Shown here piece by piece: positions 1-6,907 of a stretch of 11,321 bases of DNA; position 1 is the first letter of the stretch, and each line of letters starts with the position of its first letter. The position numbers and the translations under genes are program-made. Below the pieces are notes generated by a model. It had not been told where the DNA came from, searched no databases, and saw only the letters and a list, made by a program, of their open reading frames with translations. Origin of the DNA: Chloracidobacterium sp. UBA6041 (lineage in GTDB: Bacteria > Acidobacteriota > Blastocatellia > Pyrinomonadales > Pyrinomonadaceae); contig DIYZ01000058.1 of NCBI GenBank assembly GCA_002427845.1, positions 1 to 11,321 of the forward strand. Reading direction: 5' to 3'.

Positions 1-37
1 CACGATGGGCCGGAATACGCACTTCCAGCATACTCAC

Positions 38-66
38 TTGTAAGTGTGTATGGTTGCTGCTACATT
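38..66 (+). promoter_or_regulatory. Possible weak sigma70-like promoter
   Basis: TTGTAA at 38-43 and TACATT at 61-66 are separated by exactly 17 bp. Each hexamer matches 4 of 6 consensus positions. The spacing is ideal and the position, about 70 bp before the flavin-reductase start, is reasonable. Such weak matches are common by chance, and the upstream gene may be co-transcribed instead, so this is only a candidate. Confidence 0.15.
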
Positions 67-119
67 CAGCCGCCTCCGAACAATTGCCTGGCGCGGATAG
101 ATCCCTCGGACGCTACTCG

Positions 120-125
120 AGGAGG
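120..125 (+). promoter_or_regulatory. Strong Shine-Dalgarno that decides a TTG start
   Basis: AGGAGG at 120-125, extended to AGGAGGTG at 120-127, is a full-length match to the anti-Shine-Dalgarno sequence. A GTG at 125-127 lies inside this motif and so is badly placed to be the start it would serve. The in-frame TTG at 134-136 sits 8 nt downstream, the usual spacing. This points to TTG 134 as the initiation codon of the flavin-reductase-like gene. Confidence 0.6.
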
Positions 126-133
126 TGAACGGA

Positions 134-595
134 TTGGAAAGTCCCTACATTGCAGGTTCGATAGTCGAGAGTGCTGTGGCCCTGGTTCTCGTGGAAGCCG
201 GGCCTCGTTCGAACGCGATGACAGTTTCGTTTTTCTCAGAAGTCGCCCACCACCCTGCCGCGCTTTGGGTATCGATTTCTCCTTCGGCTCACACTCATTC
301 ACTAATCGAAGAAACCGGCAGGTTTACACTTGCGGTTCTCAACCAGACGCAAAAATCACTAGCTCTTCATTGTGGAACAGTCTCGGGGAAGGATGAAGAT
401 AAGTGTGCGACTCTTGACCTTTACAAAAGTCCCGGCGGCTTTTTATTTCTTCGTGGAGCACTTGCGTCCACTGGCTGCGCAGTGCGAGAGAGTGTACCAC
501 TAGGCGATCACACCTTGTTTGTTGCCGATATTCTCGAGTCCCATCTCGATTCCCGTAAGGCACACCTTAGGCAACTTCTGTTGTCAGATCTATAA
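134..595 (+). CDS. Flavin-reductase-like split-barrel protein
   Basis: About 153 residues, predicted to be cytoplasmic. The protein fits the FMN-binding split-barrel fold of flavin reductase-like proteins, which bind FMN or FAD at a dimer interface and reduce it with NAD(P)H. Supporting segments, numbered from the TTG start, are the N-terminal strand around residues 9-20, the core motif MTVSFFSEV (29-37) followed by a His-His-Pro turn and the strand LWVSI, the helix and strand reading GRFTLAVLN (62-70), and the loop SGKDEDK (84-90), which matches the family's flavin-phosphate-binding Ser-Gly-x-Asp-x-Asp-Lys pattern. The TTG at 134 is preferred over the GTG at 125, which lies inside the ribosome-binding site. 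The next gene begins 6 bp downstream and carries a second split-barrel domain, so the two products may act as a heteromeric pair. There is no signal peptide. The family call is fairly firm; the substrate is unknown. Confidence 0.8.
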   Translation: MESPYIAGSIVESAVALVLVEAGPRSNAMTVSFFSEVAHHPAALWVSISPSAHTHSLIEETGRFTLAVLNQTQKSLALHCGTVSGKDEDKCATLDLYKSPGGFLFLRGALASTGCAVRESVPLGDHTLFVADILESHLDSRKAHLRQLLLSDL

Positions 596-601
596 GCCTC
601 A

Positions 602-2383
602 ATGCATTGGCCCGGAAGAACAATTTGGGACACGCGCATTCAGACCGTATGTGGAATTCTTAGCGCTCGTGGCGATAACAGCACCGAGGTCTACTTCTCA
701 GCAACCTTTGCCCAAGTTTCTCTCTCTCCTCCGCGCGTGATCGTAAATCCGAATCGCATGTATGCCATCGAAGAGGCTATTCGCACCAGGCGGCGCTTTG
801 CCATCAATGTATTGCCTGTCGCGGAAAAGGATCAGCTGATTCGTCTCATGCGCATGCGGCGGCGGCAACCGAACAAGCCGGAGCTATTAGGTCTTACGAT
901 CTGTGAGAATGAACACGGAATACCGTTTGTTAAGGACTGTTTGCGAACTATCTTTTGTGAGCTAGAGAGGGAAATACCCAGTGGTGATCGACAACTTTAC
1001 GTTGCCAGGGTAATCGAGTCACGGGAGCATCCAGCATACGCTGGGCAAAGGCCACTTCTTTTCGGCGAGATCACTCCGTCCCGCTTTCCCTCTTTGCGAA
1101 AAGCTGCGCGCACGGCCGCGATAGTCACAGGCAGCTTGGATTTCGCGAAGAAGGTGCTGGGGAGGCTGCGACCGCTACCGCCACCAAATATCGCCAAGGC
1201 TACCTACGAAATGGGAGGAGCTACCGAGCCGGAACTCAAACTCATCTTGTCATACGGTGTTTTAGATAAGGGACACACGCTAACTCCTCCGGCCGCTCCA
1301 GCCATCGTGCGCGGGAAGGTTGGCATCTGCGTGGTAGGAACTGGCTGGGGCGCATTTCACTGTGGTCTGATCAAACGAGCGAGCCCGACCTCTCCGTTAT
1401 TTGTCTGTGGTCAAAACGAGGAAAGAACGGCCTGCCTGGCAAAAGCCGTCGGGGCCGACGGTTTCTTTGTCGGTATTGAGAAGGCTGTCGCTGATCCTCG
1501 TGTTCAGGCGCTGACTTTGGCTTTGCCTCATGATCTTCACCGTCAGGCCGCGGAAATTGTTGCGGGAGCAGGCAAGCATGCCCTGGTCGAAAAGCCGATT
1601 GCCACGAACCTTCATGATGCTGACGCCATGATAGCCGCCGCCAATCGAGCGGGCACTATTCTGATGGTTGCGGAAGACATGCACTTCCGACCAGCGATCA
1701 GTGAAACGTTTCAACGAATCTTGCGAGGAGACATCGGTGAGCCTCTATATTTTCTCGCCCACGCTGCCAGCGTTCGTCGTCCACGCGGGTGGGCTGCACA
1801 ATCGGAGCGAATGGGTGGGGGCGTATTAATGGACATGGGAGTGCATTACGTGCGCGGTTTGCGTCTGCTAATGGGAGAGCCAGATAGCGTAGTTGCGTCG
1901 CGAGCCATGCAAATCGACACGAAGATTTCCGGCGAAGATAGCGTCCAGGTTTTGTTTTCCAGTGAGGTTGGTTGGGAAGCCCACATGCTCTTGAGTTGGT
2001 CGTCGCTACGCGGCAATCTGCCTGATATCGTAGTGGCAGGCGAGCAGGGCACTTTTCATCTATGGGCCGGCACAAGTTTCATAGACTACTATCCGGTAGC
2101 TCCAAGACTACTTCCACAGCTGATATCCTTCGTCAGACCTTACTGGCTACAGGAGAAACTAATGAGGCCAAAGATGGGTCGCCTCAGAATCTCACTACGC
2201 GACAAAGAGAGTTCAGGCTATCTAGGCGAGGTCAAAGAGTTTCTCGCCGCGATAGTTGACGAGCGCCAGCCCGTTTCCCCACCTAAAGACGCGCGCCGCG
2301 ACTTGGAAATTGTGCTGGGTTGTTACGATGCACTCTCAAGACAGAGTCGCGTGCACATTCAACCAGTAGAGTTCGAAGGTTGA
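602..2383 (+). CDS. Flavin-reductase-like domain fused to Gfo/Idh/MocA-type oxidoreductase
   Basis: A 593-residue, two-domain protein. Residues about 13-160 resemble a divergent flavin-reductase split barrel: TVCGILSARGD (15-25), then FAQVSLSPPRVIV (36-48), then RRRFAINVLPV (63-73). Residues about 165-238 are a linker I do not recognise. Residues about 239-590 are a Gfo/Idh/MocA sugar or inositol dehydrogenase. That part has a Rossmann loop GTGWGA (246-251), the signature EKP (330-332) and the second-domain motif GGGVLMDMGVHY (405-416) with the likely catalytic His415. Enzymes of this family oxidise a hydroxyl of a (nucleotide-)sugar or cyclitol with NAD(P). The reading frame is continuous across the junction. 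The gene begins 6 bp after the upstream split-barrel gene, with no good ribosome-binding site, suggesting translational coupling. The N-terminal domain lacks the SGxDxDK loop of its neighbour. The position where the family usually has Asp, three residues after the motif His, is Arg418. The substrate is unknown. Confidence 0.8.
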   Translation: MHWPGRTIWDTRIQTVCGILSARGDNSTEVYFSATFAQVSLSPPRVIVNPNRMYAIEEAIRTRRRFAINVLPVAEKDQLIRLMRMRRRQPNKPELLGLTICENEHGIPFVKDCLRTIFCELEREIPSGDRQLYVARVIESREHPAYAGQRPLLFGEITPSRFPSLRKAARTAAIVTGSLDFAKKVLGRLRPLPPPNIAKATYEMGGATEPELKLILSYGVLDKGHTLTPPAAPAIVRGKVGICVVGTGWGAFHCGLIKRASPTSPLFVCGQNEERTACLAKAVGADGFFVGIEKAVADPRVQALTLALPHDLHRQAAEIVAGAGKHALVEKPIATNLHDADAMIAAANRAGTILMVAEDMHFRPAISETFQRILRGDIGEPLYFLAHAASVRRPRGWAAQSERMGGGVLMDMGVHYVRGLRLLMGEPDSVVASRAMQIDTKISGEDSVQVLFSSEVGWEAHMLLSWSSLRGNLPDIVVAGEQGTFHLWAGTSFIDYYPVAPRLLPQLISFVRPYWLQEKLMRPKMGRLRISLRDKESSGYLGEVKEFLAAIVDERQPVSPPKDARRDLEIVLGCYDALSRQSRVHIQPVEFEG

Positions 2384-2413
2384 CCGGTGAGTTTACGTGG
2401 GCCGACTACGCAA
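2384..2413. other. 30-bp junction between convergent genes
   Basis: The + strand dehydrogenase fusion and the - strand YdcF-like gene end only 30 bp apart. I see no GC-rich hairpin followed by a T run in either direction. Transcripts must either terminate by a factor-dependent route or overlap at their 3' ends. Confidence 0.6.
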
Positions 2414-3052
2414 TCAGGCGGAAACCCAATAGTAAACCATCTTCAAATACTCAGTGGGGACCATCATCCAACCGCGAGGATGCAGCCACCACGTCGATGG
2501 CGGTGGGGTCTGCTGACCAGTCGCCGGATGCTCAAGGCCAATCGCGACACTGCTCGTGGCAAAAGCCGTTCGGAAGGTGCTAAGCGCGCGGCGCGAATGA
2601 TAAGCCGACGTGACCACTATTAGTGAGTGCAAGCCTCTGGTATCGCTGTAACTTCGCAACAGAGCTGCCTCATCGTGCGTGCTGTAAACCGGCTGGGGAA
2701 TTACTTCGATAGCCGACTGAGGCACGCCCGCATGCGTGAGTTCGCTGATGGCGCGTTCATAGAAAAAGGGATTGCGTTGTTCTACGCTTGACCAACCGCC
2801 CTGCCGGTTATCATTCGTCAAGATAATTTTCGGCGAGCGACCTTCTCTGAAAAGAGCCGCCGCTTTTTGAGCGCGCTCGACGTATGTACTCGACCCACTC
2901 AATACTACTATAGCATCGGAACGCGCGAGCGGTGCGTCCACAACCAACCATCGTGCTCCGGCCCAGGCGAGCAACGACCAGATAGCGAGCAACAAAAAAG
3001 CGACCAATAGGCGCCGCCGGATTCTACTTCGCCTTGCTCGAATCTCAGTCAC
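2414..3052 (-). CDS. YdcF/ElyC/SanA-like (DUF218) membrane-anchored protein
   Basis: 212 residues. An Arg-rich N-terminus (residues 5-14) precedes one hydrophobic segment at about 15-34, so by the positive-inside rule the rest should face the periplasm. The DUF218 core is visible: SDAIVVLSGS (45-54) with the following Arg60, then the strand KIILTND (75-81), STHDEAALL (124-132), and the strand-turn IVVTSAYHSRRA (145-156). The C-terminal HPRGWMMVPTEYLK (191-204) is also typical. Family members such as E. coli SanA and ElyC affect envelope integrity and polyprenyl-linked glycan metabolism, and their chemistry is poorly defined. It is the last gene of the polysaccharide operon, 36 bp after algD, which fits a role in lipid-carrier or polymer handling. 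The start is GTG at 3052; an in-frame stop lies just upstream, so no earlier start is possible. The ribosome-binding site is weak. Confidence 0.8.
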   Translation of the reverse strand: MTEIRARRSRIRRRLLVAFLLLAIWSLLAWAGARWLVVDAPLARSDAIVVLSGSSTYVERAQKAAALFREGRSPKIILTNDNRQGGWSSVEQRNPFFYERAISELTHAGVPQSAIEVIPQPVYSTHDEAALLRSYSDTRGLHSLIVVTSAYHSRRALSTFRTAFATSSVAIGLEHPATGQQTPPPSTWWLHPRGWMMVPTEYLKMVYYWVSA

Positions 3053-3088
3053 GCTTCTATGAATTGCTTACTCAAAACTGCACAACCC

Positions 3089-4399
3089 TCACCAACAAAT
3101 ACCTTGATATGATTCATCCGAATGGTCGTCAAATATTCTGACTAAGTCTATTAACACCTGATTGGCTTTCATTTTGTCTTTAACCTGCCGAAACTCGGCG
3201 GCCTTACTCCCGATAACCACAACGTCCACGTCCGCGACGACTGCATCGATGCTTGTCCGCATTAACTCAGAAATGTGTGGAATCTCCCGTTCGATGTAAT
3301 CTTTGTTGGCTCCGAATAGCCGCGCGAGTGAAACGTCTCGGTCATAGAGCAAGAGCTTGTAACCCTTGCCAATCAAAGTCTCGATCAAGGTCACCATCGG
3401 AGACTCGCGCAAATCGTCAGTGCCGGCTTTGAAACTGAAGCCCAGCACGCCCACTCGCTTCTTCCCCGTCTTCACTACCATCTCCACCGCACGCTCAATC
3501 TGCAAGCGATTGCTAGGTAAGATGGCGGAAAGCAGTGGCACTTCCACATCGAGTTCCTTTGCCTTGTAGTTGATCGCTCGCAGGTCTTTCGGCAAACACG
3601 AACCGCCAAACGCAAAGCCGGGTTTTAGGTAATACGGCGACAGGTTGAGTTTTGTATCCCGACAAAAAATCTCCATCACCGCATGGCTGTCAATCGCAAG
3701 TGCTTTACAGATATTGCCTACCTCGTTGGCAAAACTAACTTTCAGTGCGTGAAACGTGTTGCACACATACTTGATCATCTCCGCGGTTTTTACATCGGTC
3801 TCAAATAGTGGCGCATCGATGTTGGCGTAAAGCGCGCGAACGGTGCCGACAGTCTTTTCATCGTCTGCGCCAATCAAGGTGAACGGCGGAGCGTAGAAGT
3901 CTTTCAAGGAAGAACCTTCTCGCAAAAACTCCGGATTGATGCAAACGCCAAAATCCGAGCCGGCCTTTTTGCCGGTAGTCTTTTCCAACGTCGGCACCAC
4001 CACATTCTCAATTGTGCCGGGCAACATTGTGCTACGCATTACCACCACATGCCGCGCCTGTTTAGTTTTTAGCGCGGCACCAATCTCTTCACAGACTCGG
4101 GTTATGTAACGAAGATCCAAACTTCCGTTGGCATTGCCGGGAGTGCCCACACACACCAGGGATATTTCGGACTGATTGACAGCGTCATCTACATTCGTCG
4201 TCGCCCTAAGGCGTCCTGCACTCACAGCCTCCTGCATGAGCTCGCCTATGCCGGGTTCAACGATCGGACTGTTCCCGCTATTTATGATCTCTACTTTGGC
4301 GGGATTGACGTCCACACCCGTCACGTCGTGTCCCTCTTTCGCGAAACACGCCGCCGAAACACAACCTACATAACCGATACCAAAAACGCTAAGCTTCAT
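3089..4399 (-). CDS. algD: GDP-mannose 6-dehydrogenase
   Basis: 436 residues, the same length as Pseudomonas AlgD as I recall it. The enzyme oxidises GDP-mannose to GDP-mannuronate using two NAD+ in the cytoplasm, giving the activated uronic acid for alginate-like polymers. The NAD-binding motif FGIGYVG is at 6-12. The segment SPIVEPG (44-50) is characteristic of this family, and CVGTP (83-87) and NPEFLRE (155-161) follow. Lys210 and Asn214 occur in MIKYVCN. The catalytic cysteine lies in GFAFGGSCLPKD (261-272) as Cys268, the same number as in AlgD. The C-terminal substrate-domain motif SFKAGTDDLRESP and the terminal GICW also match AlgD rather than UDP-glucose dehydrogenase, the main alternative. 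An ATG start follows an AGAAGGA ribosome-binding site with 7-nt spacing. A 111-bp gap separates it from the upstream glycosyltransferase gene, so it could also have its own promoter. Confidence 0.85.
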   Translation of the reverse strand: MKLSVFGIGYVGCVSAACFAKEGHDVTGVDVNPAKVEIINSGNSPIVEPGIGELMQEAVSAGRLRATTNVDDAVNQSEISLVCVGTPGNANGSLDLRYITRVCEEIGAALKTKQARHVVVMRSTMLPGTIENVVVPTLEKTTGKKAGSDFGVCINPEFLREGSSLKDFYAPPFTLIGADDEKTVGTVRALYANIDAPLFETDVKTAEMIKYVCNTFHALKVSFANEVGNICKALAIDSHAVMEIFCRDTKLNLSPYYLKPGFAFGGSCLPKDLRAINYKAKELDVEVPLLSAILPSNRLQIERAVEMVVKTGKKRVGVLGFSFKAGTDDLRESPMVTLIETLIGKGYKLLLYDRDVSLARLFGANKDYIEREIPHISELMRTSIDAVVADVDVVVIGSKAAEFRQVKDKMKANQVLIDLVRIFDDHSDESYQGICW

Positions 4400-4510
4400 T
4401 CCGATTTCCTTCTAACCATCAGTTCAACCCGGTTTGGTGCGGAAGCAATCCCCATTCGCCAACCGCGACCAATTGAATTTCTCTTCTACCGGCAAGCAAA
4501 TCCTTCCAGC
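4400..4510 (-). other. 111-bp gap between the GT2 gene and algD
   Basis: This is the largest gap within the - strand operon. Apart from the algD ribosome-binding site it holds no ORF and no strong hairpin. I see no convincing -35/-10 pair. It is the most likely place for an internal promoter or leader if one exists. Confidence 0.4.
4407..4413 (-). promoter_or_regulatory. Ribosome-binding site of algD
   Basis: Read on the - strand, AGAAGGA ends 7 nt before the algD ATG. It is the clearest Shine-Dalgarno in the - strand unit. The neighbouring - strand genes inside the window have weak or badly spaced sites, so algD may be translated more independently. Confidence 0.5.
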
Positions 4511-5581
4511 TCATCGTGGCTTACGAACCAAGCCTAGCAAAAAGCTAGAGCCCCAGGTCAAATGGATCGTAAAAAAAACCAGAGGAATAGCCAGCAACAT
4601 TCCCAGCCCGTCGTGATTGCGTCGCATGATTTGCCAGCCGAAAGCTAACGACAACAAAACGTATAGTCCGATCTCCAGACTCAAGAGGAGCGCAAAAGGT
4701 GGCCAGAAAACACTAAGCATCATCAAACAAACCAGCGAAAAAACGAACGCGGGAGCAACCAGATGACGCAACTTTATCGAACCCGGATGCAAGCGAACCA
4801 TGCGCGCCTTCCAGCCTCCATAACGACGATACTGAGCTGCTAGATCTCTGAATGAGGTCCGCGCAAAATAGTCGCAATGCCCTGAACGATCCAAAATCAC
4901 CTCGAGTCCCGCCAAACGCACACGGTAGTTGAAATCATAGTCTTCGTTTGTCAATAACGACTCGTTGAAGCCTCCTAACTCTTGCCACAGAGACTTACGA
5001 AAACACGCAAAGGCGACTGTATCTACAGTCTCTTGCAAGGCTGCTCCTTCGCTTAGCCGGTACTTCGCATCGCCAATCCCAAAAGAATGTGAAACAGCGC
5101 CGGCGATCGCGCGCGCCAGCAACGTGTTTGTTCCCGCGCGAACACGGCATGGCATCCCAACAACACCAGTATTGTGTTGACCAAGCACTTCAACACAGCG
5201 GCGTATATAACCCTCCGAGGGCACTGCATGAGCGTCCATGCGAGCAATGATGTCTGCTCGTGCGGCTGAAACTCCTAGATTGAGCGCCGTGGGAATGTTG
5301 CGCTTCGGATTGTCGATTATGGTTACCGACAGATCCGGGTGCTTTGCCTTAAACTCAGAAACTAAATCGCGCGTCTGGTCCTCCGACACCCCATCGACCA
5401 CAATAATCTCAAAGCGGCTCTTTTCATATTGCCCCACCAACTGCTCGAGGGCTTTCACTATGAAACGTTCCTCGTTGTAGCTCGGGATTACGACAGAAAC
5501 GAATTCACATTCAGCAGGCAATGCCGGTCGCATGAAAGTTTCGTCGCTCGTTGCGACATTCTCCTGTGTACTCGCTGTCAT
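4511..5581 (-). CDS. Family 2 glycosyltransferase with C-terminal membrane segments (ExoA-like)
   Basis: 356 residues. A GT-A catalytic domain spans about 25-240: VSVVIPSYNEE (28-38), IIVVDGVSED (59-68), the DXD-like metal/nucleotide motif Asp116-Ala-His118 in ARMDAHA, and the acceptor/base region NEDYDFNYRVRLAG (212-225) with Glu213-Asp214. A QYRRYGGWKARM segment (250-261) follows, typical of ExoA-like membrane GT2 enzymes. About three hydrophobic stretches then lie at roughly 274-292, 295-315 and 327-350. The enzyme probably transfers a sugar from a nucleotide donor to a lipid-linked intermediate on the inner face of the inner membrane; donor and acceptor are unknown. The ATG lies 8 bp after the stop of the upstream GT4 gene. 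The AGGA directly abuts the ATG, so translation probably depends on coupling. Succinoglycan ExoA is the nearest family I recognise, but orthology is not shown. Confidence 0.85.
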   Translation of the reverse strand: MTASTQENVATSDETFMRPALPAECEFVSVVIPSYNEERFIVKALEQLVGQYEKSRFEIIVVDGVSEDQTRDLVSEFKAKHPDLSVTIIDNPKRNIPTALNLGVSAARADIIARMDAHAVPSEGYIRRCVEVLGQHNTGVVGMPCRVRAGTNTLLARAIAGAVSHSFGIGDAKYRLSEGAALQETVDTVAFACFRKSLWQELGGFNESLLTNEDYDFNYRVRLAGLEVILDRSGHCDYFARTSFRDLAAQYRRYGGWKARMVRLHPGSIKLRHLVAPAFVFSLVCLMMLSVFWPPFALLLSLEIGLYVLLSLAFGWQIMRRNHDGLGMLLAIPLVFFTIHLTWGSSFLLGLVRKPR

Positions 5582-5589
5582 TCCTGCAC

Positions 5590-6846
5590 TTACCGGCTCA
5601 CTAAAACACCTTCATCTTCAACCGAGGTTTGCACTGCTGCCTTGCTCACGGTGTTCTCGCATATCAATGCAAAGTTTTCAGCTGCCCGGCGCCAGCCAAA
5701 CGTTTCTCTAACTCTCGCGGCCGCGCGTTGGCCCAGACGGCGAGCCAGGGCCTGGTCCTGCAACAAACGCACTACCGATCCAGCGAAGGTTTCGGGAGTG
5801 TCCGCCAAGATCAATTCCTTGTTGTTCCGAACCGGCAGTCCTTCCGCCCCAACACTGGTTGACACGACTGCCTTCTCCATAGCCATTGCCTCGAATATTT
5901 TCAGCCGCGTGCCGCCTCCGATGCGCAAGGGAACGATATAGACGGCTGCTTTCTCCATGAAGGGCCGCACGTCGTCCACTCGTCCGGTCACAACAATTGA
6001 ATCGTCGTGCTTACTCAGTTCGAGCAAGCCCGGATAAGGATTGCGGCCTACCACGGTAAGAGTCACGTCGGAAACCTTCTGCTTTATCAGCGGCATGATC
6101 TGTTCGGTGAAATACCGAATAGCATCTTCGTTCGGTAGCCAGTCCATCGAACCTGTAAATACCAGACTGTTTGCCTCAGACGCGACGGCGCCACTTGGTT
6201 TAAAGAATTCTACGTCGACTCCTGTGGGCACATCGTAAACATTTTCCGTCTCATATTCGCGCCTTATCATTTCGCGATCTTCACGTGACACCGTTACCAC
6301 AGTATCGAATCGCCCGCATGACTGGCGCTCGAAGGCGCGCATTTTGCGCCACTGCCCACGAAGATAGGCTCGCTTCACCGGATTCGACTGGACTTCGTAA
6401 TGACGCTTCCAGATCATAGCTTCGACGTTATGTTGAAAGAGCACGGTTGGACACGCCACCTCTCGGGGCACGTTAACTGCCGGCGCAAGAAAATCACAGA
6501 CGATGACATCACAACCGCGGGAAGCACTGAGTTGGGATACCTGTTCCCGCATCGGGGCGGAATCATATTTGTTTATCGCATAAGGCAATGGCGACAGCAG
6601 GTTCGAAGCCAGCTCGGAATAAAACGCCGCGCTGAATTTGGCGGTTGTGCGATGGGGAATACTGATAACCCCGTGGCAATACTCGGTCGCTTGTTCGCGC
6701 GCGTCTACGGCAGCCGCACCATCATCCAACGTAAGATAAGTGATCTGGTGGTCCCGCCTGAGCTCTTTGAGCATTTGATACGTGCGTATCTTCCCGCCCT
6801 TGTCGACGGGATGTAGTAATTCGGTTTTCAGCCAGAGAATATGCAC
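5590..6846 (-). CDS. Family 4 (GT-B) glycosyltransferase, PEP-CTERM/exosortase-locus type
   Basis: 418 residues with two Rossmann-like halves. The N-terminal acceptor half starts MHILWLKTELLHP and has the DKGGKIRTY motif (15-23) and the conserved VLFQHNVEAMIWKRH (135-149). The C-terminal donor half starts near LVFTGSMDWLPNEDAIRYF (228-246), continues with LTVVGRNP and TGRVDDVRPF, and contains the nucleotide-sugar motif PLRIGGGTRLKIFEAMAM (306-323) followed by VVSTSVGAEGL, with the family Glu319. Such retaining enzymes add a sugar to lipid-linked oligosaccharides in the cytoplasm. Sequence style resembles the glycosyltransferases named for PEP-CTERM/XrtA EPS systems. The start is GTG at 6846, preceded by a weak GGA at poor spacing; the conserved N-terminal motif begins at once, so a later start is unlikely. 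It follows asnB by 61 bp and is coupled to the next GT gene by an 8-bp gap. Donor sugar unknown. Confidence 0.87.
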   Translation of the reverse strand: MHILWLKTELLHPVDKGGKIRTYQMLKELRRDHQITYLTLDDGAAAVDAREQATEYCHGVISIPHRTTAKFSAAFYSELASNLLSPLPYAINKYDSAPMREQVSQLSASRGCDVIVCDFLAPAVNVPREVACPTVLFQHNVEAMIWKRHYEVQSNPVKRAYLRGQWRKMRAFERQSCGRFDTVVTVSREDREMIRREYETENVYDVPTGVDVEFFKPSGAVASEANSLVFTGSMDWLPNEDAIRYFTEQIMPLIKQKVSDVTLTVVGRNPYPGLLELSKHDDSIVVTGRVDDVRPFMEKAAVYIVPLRIGGGTRLKIFEAMAMEKAVVSTSVGAEGLPVRNNKELILADTPETFAGSVVRLLQDQALARRLGQRAAARVRETFGWRRAAENFALICENTVSKAAVQTSVEDEGVLVSR

Positions 6847-6907
6847 GATTAGAAGTTCCGCGACGTCGTTTGGGCATTAAGAATTCGAGAGTATGGCATA
6901 CGCGGGC

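Larger units (their letters stand above)
1..133. other. Left-edge region before the first clear gene; possible tail of an upstream gene
   Basis: No gene can be assigned with confidence. Two + strand frames are open from the window edge. One runs past the start of the flavin-reductase gene to about 396. Its translation looks protein-like up to about base 130 and then turns into the Arg/Ser/Cys-rich text typical of an out-of-frame shadow. The other ends in a TGA at 126-128, just ahead of the next start at 134. A third frame stops at TAA 41-43. The 3' end of an upstream + strand gene may therefore lie here, but the frame cannot be chosen without more sequence to the left. Confidence 0.3.

Noticed and set aside
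46..396. 116-codon + strand open frame overlapping the flavoprotein gene
   Set aside because: The part after about base 134 overlaps the flavin-reductase-like gene, which has matching family motifs and a strong ribosome-binding site. Only the stretch before 134 remains as a question.
2387..2623. Two overlapping short + strand open frames just after the dehydrogenase fusion
   Set aside because: Both are antisense to the YdcF-like gene and lack a ribosome-binding site or domain-like sequence.
3958..3976. Inverted repeat CCGGC / GCCGG with a T-rich loop, terminator-like
   Set aside because: It lies inside algD and encodes the family's conserved Gly-Lys-Lys-Ala-Gly segment; there is no T run after the stem, so it is a coding coincidence.
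5429..5941. 170-codon + strand open frame across the GT4/GT2 junction
   Set aside because: It is antisense to two clear glycosyltransferases with conserved motifs, and its composition is Arg/Ser/Thr/Cys-rich like a shadow frame.
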